Made by a program: the position numbers and the translations under genes. From NCBI RefSeq assembly GCF_014297575.1, contig NZ_CP060412.1, forward strand, positions 620,001 to 684,000: DNA of 64,000 nt, in the 5' to 3' direction. Every line of letters starts with the position of its first letter. The first letter of the stretch is position 1. The stretch is from Dyella telluris. Lineage in GTDB: Bacteria > Pseudomonadota > Gammaproteobacteria > Xanthomonadales > Rhodanobacteraceae. A model generated the notes under the pieces. The model searched no databases, was not told the DNA's origin, and worked only from the letters and a program-made list of their open reading frames with translations. Shown piece by piece: positions 44,546 to 54,036 of the stretch.

Positions 44546-45482
44546 CCCGGATGCAGGCAACGGCGGAATCCGGTGGCTCTTCGGGGTTCACAAGCCGCCT
44601 GCTGGTTGGGATCAACAGCATTCGACAACTTGGCTATATCGAAGCGCCCTTCCCGGATTCTCGCTGCGCTTCATCCGGGCTACGAGCCTGACAGGTGCCC
44701 CGTAGCCCGGATGAAGCCAACGGCGGAATCCGGGGGCTCTTCAGGGTCCACAAGCCGTCTGGTAGTTGGGATCAACAGCGTTCGACAATTCGGCTATAGC
44801 GCAGCGCCACTCCCGGATTCTCGCTGCGCTTCATCCGGGCTACGAGCCTGACAGGCGCCCCGTAGCCCGGATGGAGCCAACGGCGGAATCCGGGGGCTCT
44901 TCGGGGTCCACAAGCCGTCTGGTGGTTGGGATCAACAGCGTTCGACAACTTGGCTATATCGCAGCGCCACTCCCGGATTCTCGCTGCGCTTCATCCGGGC
45001 TACGAGCCTGACAGGTGCCCCGTAGCCCGGATGGAGCCAACGGCGGAATCCGGGGGCTCTTCGGGTTCACCAGCCGCCTGCTGGTTGGGATCAACAGCGT
45101 TCGACAACTTGGCTATATCGCAGCGCCCTTCCCGGATTCTCGCTGCGCTTCATCCGGGCTACGCGCCTGGCTGGCGCCCCGTAGCCCGGATGAAGCCAAC
45201 GGCGGAATCCGGGGGCTCTTCGGGGTTCACAAGCCGCCTGCTGGTTGGGATCAACAGCGTTCGACAACTTGGCTATATCGCAGCGCCCTTCCCGGATTCT
45301 CGCTGCGCTTCATCCGGGCTACGAGCCTGGCAGGCGCCCCGTAGCCCGGATGGAGCCAACGGCGGAATCCGGGGGCTCTTCGGGGTCCACCAGCCGCCTG
45401 CTGGTTGGGATCAACAGCGTTCGACAACTCGGCTATATCGCAGCGCCCTTCCCGGATTCTCGCTGCGCTTCATCCGGGCTAC
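44542..45482. repeat. Tandem array of six ~160-bp REP-pair units
   Basis: Units start with GTAGCCCGGATG at 44542, 44702, 44862, 45022, 45181 and 45341 (periods 160, 160, 160, 159, 160). Each unit holds a left REP arm (GTAGCCCGGATGAAGC...GGAATCCGGG), a ~70-bp spacer (with TGGTTGGGATCAACAGC and TTCGACAACTTGGCTATAT) and an inverted right arm (CCCGGATTCTCGC...CATCCGGGCTAC). Open frames across the array are artefacts of repetition. No RAYT transposase is in the window. This fills the 44.5-45.5 kb gap between the M13 and acyltransferase genes. Confidence 0.92.
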
Positions 45483-45496
45483 GAGGCCAGGCAGGT

Positions 45497-46675
45497 TTAC
45501 GGAGCCATCTCTTGATCTTGGGGGGAGGCTACCGGCTTCACCTGCTTTGACGACCGAAGCACCCTGCCCTGCAGCCATTTCCGCACCGGCTCGTCGTAAA
45601 GCTTCAAACAGGCGTACGCCAACGCCACGCTGGCCACAAACACCAGCGCACCGACGGCCATGGTGTATGCGGGGGATGCCGTGTGACGGCTCACCCATTC
45701 CGTATAGGTATAGATGAGCGCGTAGTGAGTAATGTAAATCGGATAGGAGATATCCCCGAGCCACTTCGCGACACGCGTGGGCCAACCGGCCATCAGCGAA
45801 CCACCGGCGCCCATGGCGACGATCAGGGGGAAGACAGCGATCACGCACAGCGAGTCATACAGGCCATTGAGCCAGAGATGACCGGCACCACCAAGTCGCG
45901 GCAACGACAGCGCCACGATCAGCAACACACTGCACAGACCGAACGCGTTCGGGATGCGCACGCGCCTGCCCAGCCGCATCAGCAGCATGCCGGCCAGAAA
46001 CGGAAAGAGCAGTCGCGCGAAGCCGATATGCAGCTGCTCGGGTTCGATGGCCCAGCCGCCAATCAGGTCGCCACGCTTGCCGAACACCGCCAGTTGAACG
46101 AGAAACACGGCGGCGCAGAGCGTCAAGAAGCCAAGCTGACGATTGGACAGCTTGCGCAGCCCCAGCGCGTAAAGAATGTTCGCCACGTACTCGAAGAACA
46201 GCGACCATGCCGGGCCATTCAACGGATGCATTTCGCTCCAGCCACGAATATCCATGGAGGGCGGCAAGGGCAGCAAGGTGTAGCCCACCAGCATCACCAG
46301 GAACACTTTCCACGCCGGCGTAGCTTCGATCAGCGGAAACGAGTTGCCCGCCTGGAATGGAAAGAACAGCGCGCCGATGGTCATGCCCATGATCACCATG
46401 GGCTGCAGGCGGATCAGTCGACGCTTGAAGAATCCGCCGATGCTCAGCGTGTTCCATCGATCATCGTAGGCATACGCAATGACAAAACCCGAGAGCAGGA
46501 AGAAGAAATCCACAGCCAGGTAACCGTGGTTGATCAGCTGCGTCAGCGGATGATCGGGGCTATAGGCCTCGCACACATGGAACAGCACGACCATGAGTGC
46601 GGCCACGCCGCGCAGGCCATCCAGGATCAGGTAGTGGCTCTTGTCGGCAACGTGGGCTGGCGATGATGGGTTCAT
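45497..46675 (-). CDS. Acyltransferase family 3 membrane protein (OatA/OafA-like)
   Basis: A 392-aa integral membrane O-acyltransferase with about ten hydrophobic segments. The N-terminal block LDGLRGVAALMVVLFHV carries the conserved His, and GYLAVDFFFLLSGFVIAYAY is the second signature. GDISYPIYITHYALIY lies near the C-terminus. Such proteins O-acetylate surface polysaccharide, LPS or peptidoglycan; the acceptor here is unknown. The start MNPSSPAHV at 46675 is preferred; the longer frame translates a REP element. It ends 15 bp from the REP array. Confidence 0.9.
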   Translation of the reverse strand: MNPSSPAHVADKSHYLILDGLRGVAALMVVLFHVCEAYSPDHPLTQLINHGYLAVDFFFLLSGFVIAYAYDDRWNTLSIGGFFKRRLIRLQPMVIMGMTIGALFFPFQAGNSFPLIEATPAWKVFLVMLVGYTLLPLPPSMDIRGWSEMHPLNGPAWSLFFEYVANILYALGLRKLSNRQLGFLTLCAAVFLVQLAVFGKRGDLIGGWAIEPEQLHIGFARLLFPFLAGMLLMRLGRRVRIPNAFGLCSVLLIVALSLPRLGGAGHLWLNGLYDSLCVIAVFPLIVAMGAGGSLMAGWPTRVAKWLGDISYPIYITHYALIYTYTEWVSRHTASPAYTMAVGALVFVASVALAYACLKLYDEPVRKWLQGRVLRSSKQVKPVASPQDQEMAP

Positions 46676-46835
46676 GGCTCTCGGGTGATGAAGGACGCGG
46701 TAACCCGTGGCGATCCGATGGCTGTAGCGCACATCGTCAGCGGGGCGAAAGCCTGATGAGATAACCGGTTTGCTGCCAAAGCTCAAGCACCGGCATGGTT
46801 TGTGCTGAAACCAATTTGGTGTCCACCACACCCAC

Positions 46836-46968
46836 GTAGCCCGGATGAAGCCAACGGCGAAACTCGGGAGCACGCGACAGCGCAGAGCATGCTCGTGACG
46901 CGAAAAGTCGCCTGAAATGGCGCGTTTTGCGGCATCCGGGATTCACGCTTCGCTTCATCCGGACCACG
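46836..46968. repeat. Diverged REP pair
   Basis: Left arm GTAGCCCGGATGAAGCCAAC and inverted right arm CGCTTCATCCGGACCAC, with several substitutions. It is an isolated copy of the unit type seen in the tandem arrays, with a different spacer. Confidence 0.75.
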
Positions 46969-47025
46969 CGTGCGGATGGGTGCCGCCCTTCCCTGCGGGG
47001 TTTCCGGGTCATGGTGCGCCACCGC

Positions 47026-47041
47026 TTGACACCGGTGTCAA
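47026..47041. promoter_or_regulatory. Palindromic operator TTGACACCGGTGTCAA
   Basis: A perfect 16-bp palindrome with central CG, 28 bp upstream of the glucokinase start. The core TGACAnCGnTGTCA resembles LacI-family operators reported for amino-sugar (nag) regulons. The LacI-family regulator at 58158 in the same locus is the natural candidate. Confidence 0.65.
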
Positions 47042-47068
47042 CATCGTTGGAACCTGACGCCCGTTCCA

Positions 47069-48145
47069 ATGCGGGGGAGCGCGCGGGACGTGGCAACGGA
47101 TCATTCGGATCGACTGACGGGACTACCGACGGCGCCGTTTCTGGCGGCCGACATCGGCGGCACGCACGGACGTGTCGCGCTGATGCGCGCCGCTTACGAC
47201 GGAGCCCACGGCATCGAGATGCTCGCCTTTCGCGTATTCACCTGCGCCGCGTTTGCGCGCCTGTCGGATCTGCTGCAGGCCTTCATCGACACGGAAGTGA
47301 GCATCCCGGTGAAGCACTGCGTGCTGGCGTGCGCCGGTCAGGTGATGGGCGACGAGGTGGTGAACGACAACCTGCCCTGGTCAGTCGACTTGAGCCAGCT
47401 GCGTCATGCGCTGGGCTTCGATGAAGTGGCGGTGCTGAACGATTTCGAGGCACTGGCCTATGCGCTCGAAGGCCCGCTTGGCGTCGGCAGCCGTCACCTG
47501 TGTGGCCCCGAACACGCTTCCGGCGGCCCCACCCTGGTGATCGGGCCGGGTACCGGCCTGGGCGCGGCGCTGCACGTTCCGGGTCCTGCCGGCGGCGTGG
47601 TTCTGCCCACCGAAGCGGGCCAGATGGATTTCGCGCCGAATTCCGTGCGCGAACGCGAAGTGCTCGCGCATCTGGCGCCGTCGGGTGGCTACGTGGCGTT
47701 CGAACAGATTGTGTCGGGCCCCGGGCTGCTCGCCCTGTACGCCACGTTGTGCGCATTGCACGACGAAACACCGGAACTGGAAGCTCCCGAGGCCATTACG
47801 GCCGCGGCCATGGCGGGCCATGATGCGCGGGCGGTGGAAGCCGTGCAGATCTTCTGCGGCGCGCTCGGCAGCTTTACCGGCAACCTGGCGATGGCCTTCA
47901 TGGCCACCGGCGGCGTGTATCTGGCAGGTGGTTTCCTGTCGTCCATTTTTGACCTGCTCAGGCACAGCGACTTCGAGGAACGTTTCCTCCACGGACGCAG
48001 CGCACGCACGCTGCTGGCGGAGATTCCCGTATGGGTCACCGAGCACGGCCTGCATGGCGTGCAGGGAGCAGCGCGCTGGTATCTGCGACATGGCCCGGGA
48101 CTGTTCGCTTCGCAGCACGCACTATCCAGCGGAGTGGCTTCGTGA
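47069..48145 (+). CDS. glk: Glucokinase-family sugar kinase
   Basis: A 358-aa ROK-unrelated, Glk-type kinase. The phosphate-binding loop is FLAADIGGTHGRVAL, the catalytic Asp is in VAVLNDFEALAYAL, the second ATP motif is VIGPGTGLGAAL, and TEAGQMDFAP is typical. It phosphorylates glucose, or in this setting possibly GlcNAc or glucosamine released by its neighbours. The start could be ATG 47069 or GTG 47090; neither is decided by a clear ribosome binding site. It overlaps the GH20 start codon (GTGA), showing tight coupling. Confidence 0.88.
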   Translation: MRGSARDVATDHSDRLTGLPTAPFLAADIGGTHGRVALMRAAYDGAHGIEMLAFRVFTCAAFARLSDLLQAFIDTEVSIPVKHCVLACAGQVMGDEVVNDNLPWSVDLSQLRHALGFDEVAVLNDFEALAYALEGPLGVGSRHLCGPEHASGGPTLVIGPGTGLGAALHVPGPAGGVVLPTEAGQMDFAPNSVREREVLAHLAPSGGYVAFEQIVSGPGLLALYATLCALHDETPELEAPEAITAAAMAGHDARAVEAVQIFCGALGSFTGNLAMAFMATGGVYLAGGFLSSIFDLLRHSDFEERFLHGRSARTLLAEIPVWVTEHGLHGVQGAARWYLRHGPGLFASQHALSSGVAS

Positions 48146-50478
48146 GCCGGCCCGCGCCAGCCACGCTGGTCCGCCGCACGGTCTTCGCGTGGCTGGCAAC
48201 GATGGGCGTGGCCACGGCCACGCCGGCGGTTCCCGCGTGGTCACTGCTGCCGCAACCGGCCAAGGTGAGCCCTGCTCCGTCCGGTGCCACCGAGATTGCC
48301 GATGGTGCCGTGATTGCCGTGCGTGGCGCGGAAGCTGCGCAGGTACAGGCCATCGCGGACCAGCTTGCGCAACGTGTTGCGGACACCCATGGCCTGCACT
48401 TGCGCGTGGTCACCACGGATGCCGCGCGCGCTGCGATCACCTTCGAAGTCGACCCGAAGTCCGGCATCGCGGACGACGCCGGCTATCGCATCACCGTGGA
48501 CGGTAACGGCATCATGGTCACGGCGCGCACGGCGCGCGGTGCGTACTACGGCAGCACCACCGTGTGGCAATTGCTGACACCGGCGGGCTGGAAGCGCGGC
48601 GCACCGGTGCAGGTGGCGTACGGCACCATCGACGATCAGCCGCGCTTCGCCTGGCGCGCCCTGTCGCTCGACTCCGGCCGGCATTTCCAGAGTGTGGCCG
48701 ACATCAAGAAGCTGATCGACTGGATGTCGCTCAACAAGCTCAACGTGCTGCTCTGGCACCTCACCGAGGATCAGGGCTGGCGCATCGAGATCACGAAGTA
48801 TCCCGAACTCACCAAGACCGGCGCCTGCCGCAAGGCAGTGGGCCTCGATGCCGAACTCACCGGCTCGCCCGACACGCCCTACTGCGGCTTCTACACGCAG
48901 GCCGAGGCACGCGACATCGTGCGCTACGCCGCCGAGCGCTACGTGGACGTGGTGCCTGAGTTCGATATCCCCGGCCACTCGCAGGCGGCAGTTGCCACGT
49001 ACCCATGGCTGGGCGTGACGGGCAAGCGCCCCGAGGTGTGGACCGACTGGGGCGTCAGCCCGTGGCTGCTCAAGCCCGATGCCAAGACCCTGCAGTTTGT
49101 CGACGACGTGCTCGATGAACTCATGCAGATCTTCCCCTCACGCTACCTGTCCATTGGCGGCGACGAAGCCGACAAGCAGCAGTGGAATGCATCGCCGGAA
49201 GTGCGCGCGCAGATGCACACGCTGGGACTGGCGAACATGGACCAGTTGCAAGGCTGGTTCACCACCCAGGTGGCGGGCCACCTGATCAGCCACGGGCGCA
49301 TTCCGGTGGGCTGGGATGACGAACTGGTAGCCGGCGCCACGCTGCCGAAGCAGGAAGTGGTGATGTCGTGGCACGGCAACGACAACGAACGCGTGGCGCT
49401 GGATGCCATCCGGCAGGGCCACGACGTGGTGATGACGCCGCAGGAGTCGCTGTACTTCGACCACCTCCAGTCCGACCTGCCCGACGAATGGGCCGGCCCG
49501 CCGCCAGCGGCCAGTCTTCAGCAGGCCTATGACACGGAGGTCATTCCCGCCGGCGCCAGCGCCAGTGAGGCGAAGCACATCATCGGCGTGCAGGCTGGCC
49601 TGTGGGCTGAGCAGATGCCTAGCTTTGCGCACGACCAGCATGCGTTGTTCCCACGCCTTGCGGCGCTGGCGGAACTGGGCTGGTCACCCGCCGCCGCGCA
49701 CGACTGGAAAGGCTTCCTGCAGCGCATGCCGGCCGAGATCGCGCGCTATCGAGCACTCGGCGTCGACTACGCGGACAGCGCGTTTGCGCCGGCCTTCCAG
49801 GTCTCGGCCGCGCCAGGCGGCGCGTTCCGTGTCGAACTGTCCAACCAGGCGAAGTCAGGCACCCTGCGTTACAGCACGGATGGCTCCGACCCTACCGCTC
49901 AATCCACGCCTTACGTCAACGCCCTCGTGCTGCCCGGCAAGACCACCTTGCGCGCCGCCACGTTTGCGCCCGACGGCAGCCCACTGGCGGCGCCCCGCAC
50001 GCAGATGCTGGATGACCACACCTTGCTCGGCCGCGACGGCAGCGCGCTCGCCACGTGTTCCCGACAGCCCGCTTCACGCCTGGAAGGCAGCCGGCCGGCC
50101 CAGGGCACGCGCCCGGTGTACGCCGTGGATATCGGCAACGCCTGCTGGCTATGGCCCAAGGCACCGCTGAAGAGCGCCACGCAGGTCACGATGACGGTCG
50201 AGCGCATCGCCTGGCGTTTTGGCGACGAAGCCAAAGACGCCGTAGTGCGCCACACCAGCGGCGCAGCCGGCGAGTTTGAAATCCATCTCGATTCCTGCAC
50301 GGGTCCGCTGCTTGCCCGCCTGCCGCTGGATAGCGCGGCACAGGCCAAGGGGCAGACCCGTCTTGATGCACACGTTGCGATGCCGGTGGGGACCGGCACG
50401 CGCAACCTCTGCGTGTTCGCTACCGGTGATCCGCGTGATGGCCAGTGGGCGTTGGCGCGCATGACGTTTTTGAAATAG
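48142..50478 (+). CDS. Exported GH20 beta-N-acetylhexosaminidase
   Basis: A 778-aa enzyme with signal peptide (ends TPAVPAW), a GH20b-type N-terminal domain (about 30-155), a catalytic TIM barrel (about 160-520) and a C-terminal Ig/F5-8-like region. The catalytic pair is Asp341-Glu342 in LSIGGDEADKQQW; supporting motifs are LSLDSGRHF, HLTEDQGWRIEI, VPEFDIPGHSQA and VGWDDEL. It removes terminal GlcNAc or GalNAc from chitooligosaccharides or N-glycans in the periplasm. The GTG start at 48142 overlaps the glucokinase stop (GTGA). Confidence 0.93.
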   Translation: MSRPAPATLVRRTVFAWLATMGVATATPAVPAWSLLPQPAKVSPAPSGATEIADGAVIAVRGAEAAQVQAIADQLAQRVADTHGLHLRVVTTDAARAAITFEVDPKSGIADDAGYRITVDGNGIMVTARTARGAYYGSTTVWQLLTPAGWKRGAPVQVAYGTIDDQPRFAWRALSLDSGRHFQSVADIKKLIDWMSLNKLNVLLWHLTEDQGWRIEITKYPELTKTGACRKAVGLDAELTGSPDTPYCGFYTQAEARDIVRYAAERYVDVVPEFDIPGHSQAAVATYPWLGVTGKRPEVWTDWGVSPWLLKPDAKTLQFVDDVLDELMQIFPSRYLSIGGDEADKQQWNASPEVRAQMHTLGLANMDQLQGWFTTQVAGHLISHGRIPVGWDDELVAGATLPKQEVVMSWHGNDNERVALDAIRQGHDVVMTPQESLYFDHLQSDLPDEWAGPPPAASLQQAYDTEVIPAGASASEAKHIIGVQAGLWAEQMPSFAHDQHALFPRLAALAELGWSPAAAHDWKGFLQRMPAEIARYRALGVDYADSAFAPAFQVSAAPGGAFRVELSNQAKSGTLRYSTDGSDPTAQSTPYVNALVLPGKTTLRAATFAPDGSPLAAPRTQMLDDHTLLGRDGSALATCSRQPASRLEGSRPAQGTRPVYAVDIGNACWLWPKAPLKSATQVTMTVERIAWRFGDEAKDAVVRHTSGAAGEFEIHLDSCTGPLLARLPLDSAAQAKGQTRLDAHVAMPVGTGTRNLCVFATGDPRDGQWALARMTFLK

Positions 50479-50669
50479 GCAATACGCGGAGTGGGAGCTC
50501 CGCGCAGCAACATCCAGTGATGTGTCTCTGGCCAGGGGCCAGAGTCGGGGACAACGAAGAGTTGCATGACATCGGCGTGCCCGTCCGCAGGCACCGCCGC
50601 GCTGTACGCGTTCAGGTAAACCACCCAGCCACCGAGGTTAGACAGGCAACACCACCGAGGCTAAAGCCC

Positions 50670-53600
50670 ATGTCCACCGTACTTCGCAAGCATCCATTGT
50701 CGTTCGCCATCACCGTGTCGCTGTTCGCCGTCGTGTCGACGTCGGCCGCGGCGTCGACGTTTGCCGATCTGCAGGCAGACGGCCCGGCACCGCAGACCAC
50801 CACACAGACCGCACCAGCACCCTCGTCGCCCGATGCCACCAAACCCGGCGCCAAGAAGGCCGACGGCACCGACGCAGAGAAGAATGCGGTCACGCTGTCC
50901 ACCGTTGCGGTTTCCGGCGTGCGTGCATCGCAGATACGCGCCATCGACCTCAAGCGCGACGCCAGCAACATCCAGGACAGCATCACGGCGGAAAACATCG
51001 GCGCCCTGCCCGACACCACCATCACCGACTCGCTGCAGCGCGTGACCGGCGTGCAGATCAACCGCGATGCCGGCGTGGGTACCTCGGTGGACGTGCGCGG
51101 CCTGCCCCAGGTCGGCACCATGCTCAATGGCGAAGTGTTCATCACCGCCGACCAGATCGATTCGCAGCAGCCGGACTTCACCATGCTGCCGTCCACGCTG
51201 TTCCACGGCGTGGACGTGATCAAGTCGACCACGGCCAGCACCACTGACGGTGGCATCAGCGGCGCCATCGACCTGCACACCTATCGCCCGTGGGATCTCC
51301 CCAGCGGCTTCACCTACAGCTATTCGGCCAACGGCGAGCGCGGCAGCACCACCAGCCACACCGGGCCCGAGGCCAATGGCCTGATCTCGTACAACGACAA
51401 TGGCCACTGGGGCATGTTGATCTCCGCCGACTACTCCGACACGCGGCGCATGAACGCCACGGAAGGCCTGGATCAGTACGGCGTGGTGCTCAATGGCGAG
51501 AACGCGGCGAGCGCAGGTGGCTACAACGGCTTCCTGACCCCGTGGAACGGCGCGCCCATTCCATCCAAGATCGTGCAGAACGCCGACGGCAGCGTGGATG
51601 TGAACGGCGACGGCAAGTCCAACGGCGTGTTCATGGGCAGCCAGGACATCGGCCTCAACGACATCATCACCCAGCGCAAGCGCAAGTCCGCCAACGCGTC
51701 CTTCCAGTTCGACTTCGGCAGCGGCTTCACCGGCACTGCTGATTACTTCTATTCGCAGCAACGCGAATACGATCGCAACGTCGGTATCCAGTTCAACTCC
51801 ACCAATTGGCAGGGCGCCACTTACGTACCGCTGCAGTCGCGCAACACCGGCATGCCAGCCTATGGCTCCTACGGCACGCCGGAACCGGGCTGGGAAGGCT
51901 CGCAGATCTACACCACGCAGGTGTACGAGAAGTGGCCGGGTGACGTGGAGTCGTACTCGCAGATCATCCAGAAGAGTTCCGTCGCGAAGAACCTGAACCT
52001 GCAGCTGGATTACGACAACGGCGGTCCGTTTACCGCCAGCGTGCGCGGCATCCACGACACGGCATCGCAGTCGAACCAGGAAACCGACGTCAATATTTCC
52101 GATTCCGATGGCGCGCTGTGGCCCAACGTGCTGATGGATGGCGTCGACCCGAACTCGGTGCCGCCCGGCACCATGGTCTATCCGTCGCAACTGGGCGGGA
52201 ACCGCGTATTCAACGCCAATGGCATTCCGCAGAACACGGTACCGATCGTCGCCAACTTCAACGGCCGCTACATCAAGGTCGACGTTCCTTCGTCGCTGGC
52301 CGCCAACTTCGCCAACCCCGCCGACTGGACCATGAAGACGCTGGAATCCTCCGGCGACTACAACCGCAGCGTGGCGTTGAACGCCCTGCGCTTCGACGGC
52401 AAGTACGACTTCCAGGACGGCTTCAAGCTTGAGTTCGGCCTGCGCAACAGCATCCGCAGCGCCGACAACGAAGGCTGGACGCTCGAAACACCGGTCTACG
52501 CCGGCATGGGCGCCAGCGACCCGAACGGTTGTCTGGTGCGTTATGTCGGCGCCGACGTGGTGATGGACAGCGGCTCGTGTACGGCAGGCAACGACGTGGG
52601 CTACTTCCGCGCCGGACCGCAGTCCGCCATCTCCATGCCCAACACGGCCGCGCCCCTGGCGAGCAACTTCAAGCAGTACAACAACCTGCTGGGATCGGGC
52701 ATCAACTTCTGGGCGATCAACCCCAATGCGATGGTCAACCCCATCGACTACTGGAAGTCGCTCTACCCCGACACCATCCAGGTCGCCGAACCGGGCACCA
52801 CCTGGGCGGTGCGCCTGAAGGAGCTGTCCGGTTATCTGCAGGCGGATTTCAACGGCACCCTGTGGGACATGCCATACGCTGGCAACGTGGGCGTCCGCAT
52901 GATCCATACCAACCTGGACGTGACCCAGCACCTTTCCGGTGCGCCGGGCTCCTACGGCGACGAACCGGTCGACGCTGGCACGGACCAGACCAAGCGCAGT
53001 TACCAGGATGTACTGCCTTCGATGAACTTCTCGCTGGATATCACCGAGGCGCTGAAGTTCCGCCTGGCCTATTCGAAGAACATGATGCCGCTGGACCTCA
53101 GCACCTGGGGCGGTGGCCTGCAGCTCAACTACTCGCTGGCGGAAACGCCACAGGGTCCGATCTTCCGCGTCGCCAACGGCACGTCCACGGGTAATCCCGA
53201 CCTCAACCCGTGGCGCTCCACCAACTACGGCGCATCGCTGGAGTACTACATCAACCCCACCAGCATGCTGAGCCTGGCTTTGTTCCGCATCAACGTGGAC
53301 AGCTTCATCAAGAACGGCAGCGTGACCAACTGCAGCCTGCCGGATGAAGACGGCGTGGTGCGCAACCACTGCATCGTGATCACGCAGCCCGTGCAGGGCA
53401 CCGGCAACAGCATCCATGGCGCCGAGTTCGATTACCGCCAGGGCTTCACTTTCCTGCCGAGCTTCCTGTCCAAGACGGGCATGGAAATCAACGGAACGTA
53501 CGCGCCCAGCAACTCGGGCGAGACCGACCTGGCCGGCAAGAAGATCCCGTTCCAGGACAACTCCACCAAGTCCGGCAACTTCATCCTGTGGTACCAGGAT

Positions 53601-53876
53601 GATCATTTCCAGGCCCGCGTCGCCTACAACTACCGTTCGCGCCGCGCCGTGATGGACAGCGTCGGCGGCATCACCGGCATGGAGATGTACGAGGCACCGC
53701 AGCGCTACGTGGATGCATCGGTCTCGTACAAGTTCAGCAAGTACGCCGAAGTGTTCCTGGACGGCACCAACCTCACCAACGAGTATCAGAAGTACTACCT
53801 GGTGTGGCCTGACCAGCCGGCGCACTCCACCTTCTCCGAGCGCATGTTCATGCTCGGCGTGCGAGGCCAGTGGTAA
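50670..53876 (+). CDS. TonB-dependent receptor, Xanthomonas/Caulobacter carbohydrate type
   Basis: A 1068-aa outer-membrane receptor. Signal peptide (VVSTSAAAS), Pro/Thr-rich linker, TonB-box-like VTLSTVAVSGV, and plug motifs DSITAENIGALPDTTITDSL, RVTGVQINRDAGVGTSVDVR and TASTTDGGISGAIDLHTYRP. The barrel ends MFMLGVRGQW. It shares the plug layout of the receptor at 28592 but is divergent in the barrel. It sits between GH20 and the permease gene, so it most likely imports amino-sugar-containing oligosaccharides. GAGG lies upstream of the ATG; the longer frame lacks a signal peptide. Confidence 0.92.
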   Translation: MSTVLRKHPLSFAITVSLFAVVSTSAAASTFADLQADGPAPQTTTQTAPAPSSPDATKPGAKKADGTDAEKNAVTLSTVAVSGVRASQIRAIDLKRDASNIQDSITAENIGALPDTTITDSLQRVTGVQINRDAGVGTSVDVRGLPQVGTMLNGEVFITADQIDSQQPDFTMLPSTLFHGVDVIKSTTASTTDGGISGAIDLHTYRPWDLPSGFTYSYSANGERGSTTSHTGPEANGLISYNDNGHWGMLISADYSDTRRMNATEGLDQYGVVLNGENAASAGGYNGFLTPWNGAPIPSKIVQNADGSVDVNGDGKSNGVFMGSQDIGLNDIITQRKRKSANASFQFDFGSGFTGTADYFYSQQREYDRNVGIQFNSTNWQGATYVPLQSRNTGMPAYGSYGTPEPGWEGSQIYTTQVYEKWPGDVESYSQIIQKSSVAKNLNLQLDYDNGGPFTASVRGIHDTASQSNQETDVNISDSDGALWPNVLMDGVDPNSVPPGTMVYPSQLGGNRVFNANGIPQNTVPIVANFNGRYIKVDVPSSLAANFANPADWTMKTLESSGDYNRSVALNALRFDGKYDFQDGFKLEFGLRNSIRSADNEGWTLETPVYAGMGASDPNGCLVRYVGADVVMDSGSCTAGNDVGYFRAGPQSAISMPNTAAPLASNFKQYNNLLGSGINFWAINPNAMVNPIDYWKSLYPDTIQVAEPGTTWAVRLKELSGYLQADFNGTLWDMPYAGNVGVRMIHTNLDVTQHLSGAPGSYGDEPVDAGTDQTKRSYQDVLPSMNFSLDITEALKFRLAYSKNMMPLDLSTWGGGLQLNYSLAETPQGPIFRVANGTSTGNPDLNPWRSTNYGASLEYYINPTSMLSLALFRINVDSFIKNGSVTNCSLPDEDGVVRNHCIVITQPVQGTGNSIHGAEFDYRQGFTFLPSFLSKTGMEINGTYAPSNSGETDLAGKKIPFQDNSTKSGNFILWYQDDHFQARVAYNYRSRRAVMDSVGGITGMEMYEAPQRYVDASVSYKFSKYAEVFLDGTNLTNEYQKYYLVWPDQPAHSTFSERMFMLGVRGQW

Positions 53877-53911
53877 CCCGGGCTTGTCCCCTCGCAAGTC
53901 CGGCCTTGCCG

Positions 53912-53947
53912 GTGGTCCCGTTTCCGCTGCGGCGGGGACGGGACCAC
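53912..53947. terminator. Strong intercistronic hairpin between TonB receptor and permease genes
   Basis: A 16-bp stem (GTGGTCCCGTTTCCGC with GCGGGGACGGGACCAC, two G-U pairs) closes a TGCG loop, 35 bp after the receptor stop. There is no T-run, so it looks more like an mRNA processing or stabilising element than a full terminator. The equivalent position in the other glycan operon (28553) also has a hairpin. Confidence 0.6.
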
Positions 53948-54036
53948 GGCAACATGGGCCGAGTCCCGCGCAGGTGCATCCCGTTTCGCGATAGCTTCAT
54001 CGTCATCCCGTTCGCCATCACCTCGACAAGGCAAGC

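Larger units (their letters stand above)
46676..47068. other. 393-bp intergenic region with a REP pair and a glucokinase operator
   Basis: Divergent control region between the acyltransferase and glucokinase genes. It holds the diverged REP pair at 46836-46968 and the palindrome at 47026-47041. No gene is seen. Confidence 0.6.

Noticed and set aside
44542..45482. CRISPR array
   Set aside because: The units are 160 bp, nearly identical over their full length, and made of REP arms. There are no unique spacers and no cas genes.
47069..48145. Naming the sugar kinase an N-acetylglucosamine kinase
   Set aside because: The motifs are those of the general glucokinase family. Only the context suggests an amino sugar, so the general name is kept.
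50661..53897. 1078-codon minus-strand open frame
   Set aside because: Antisense shadow of the second long TonB receptor; the composition is typical of a complement of GC-rich code.
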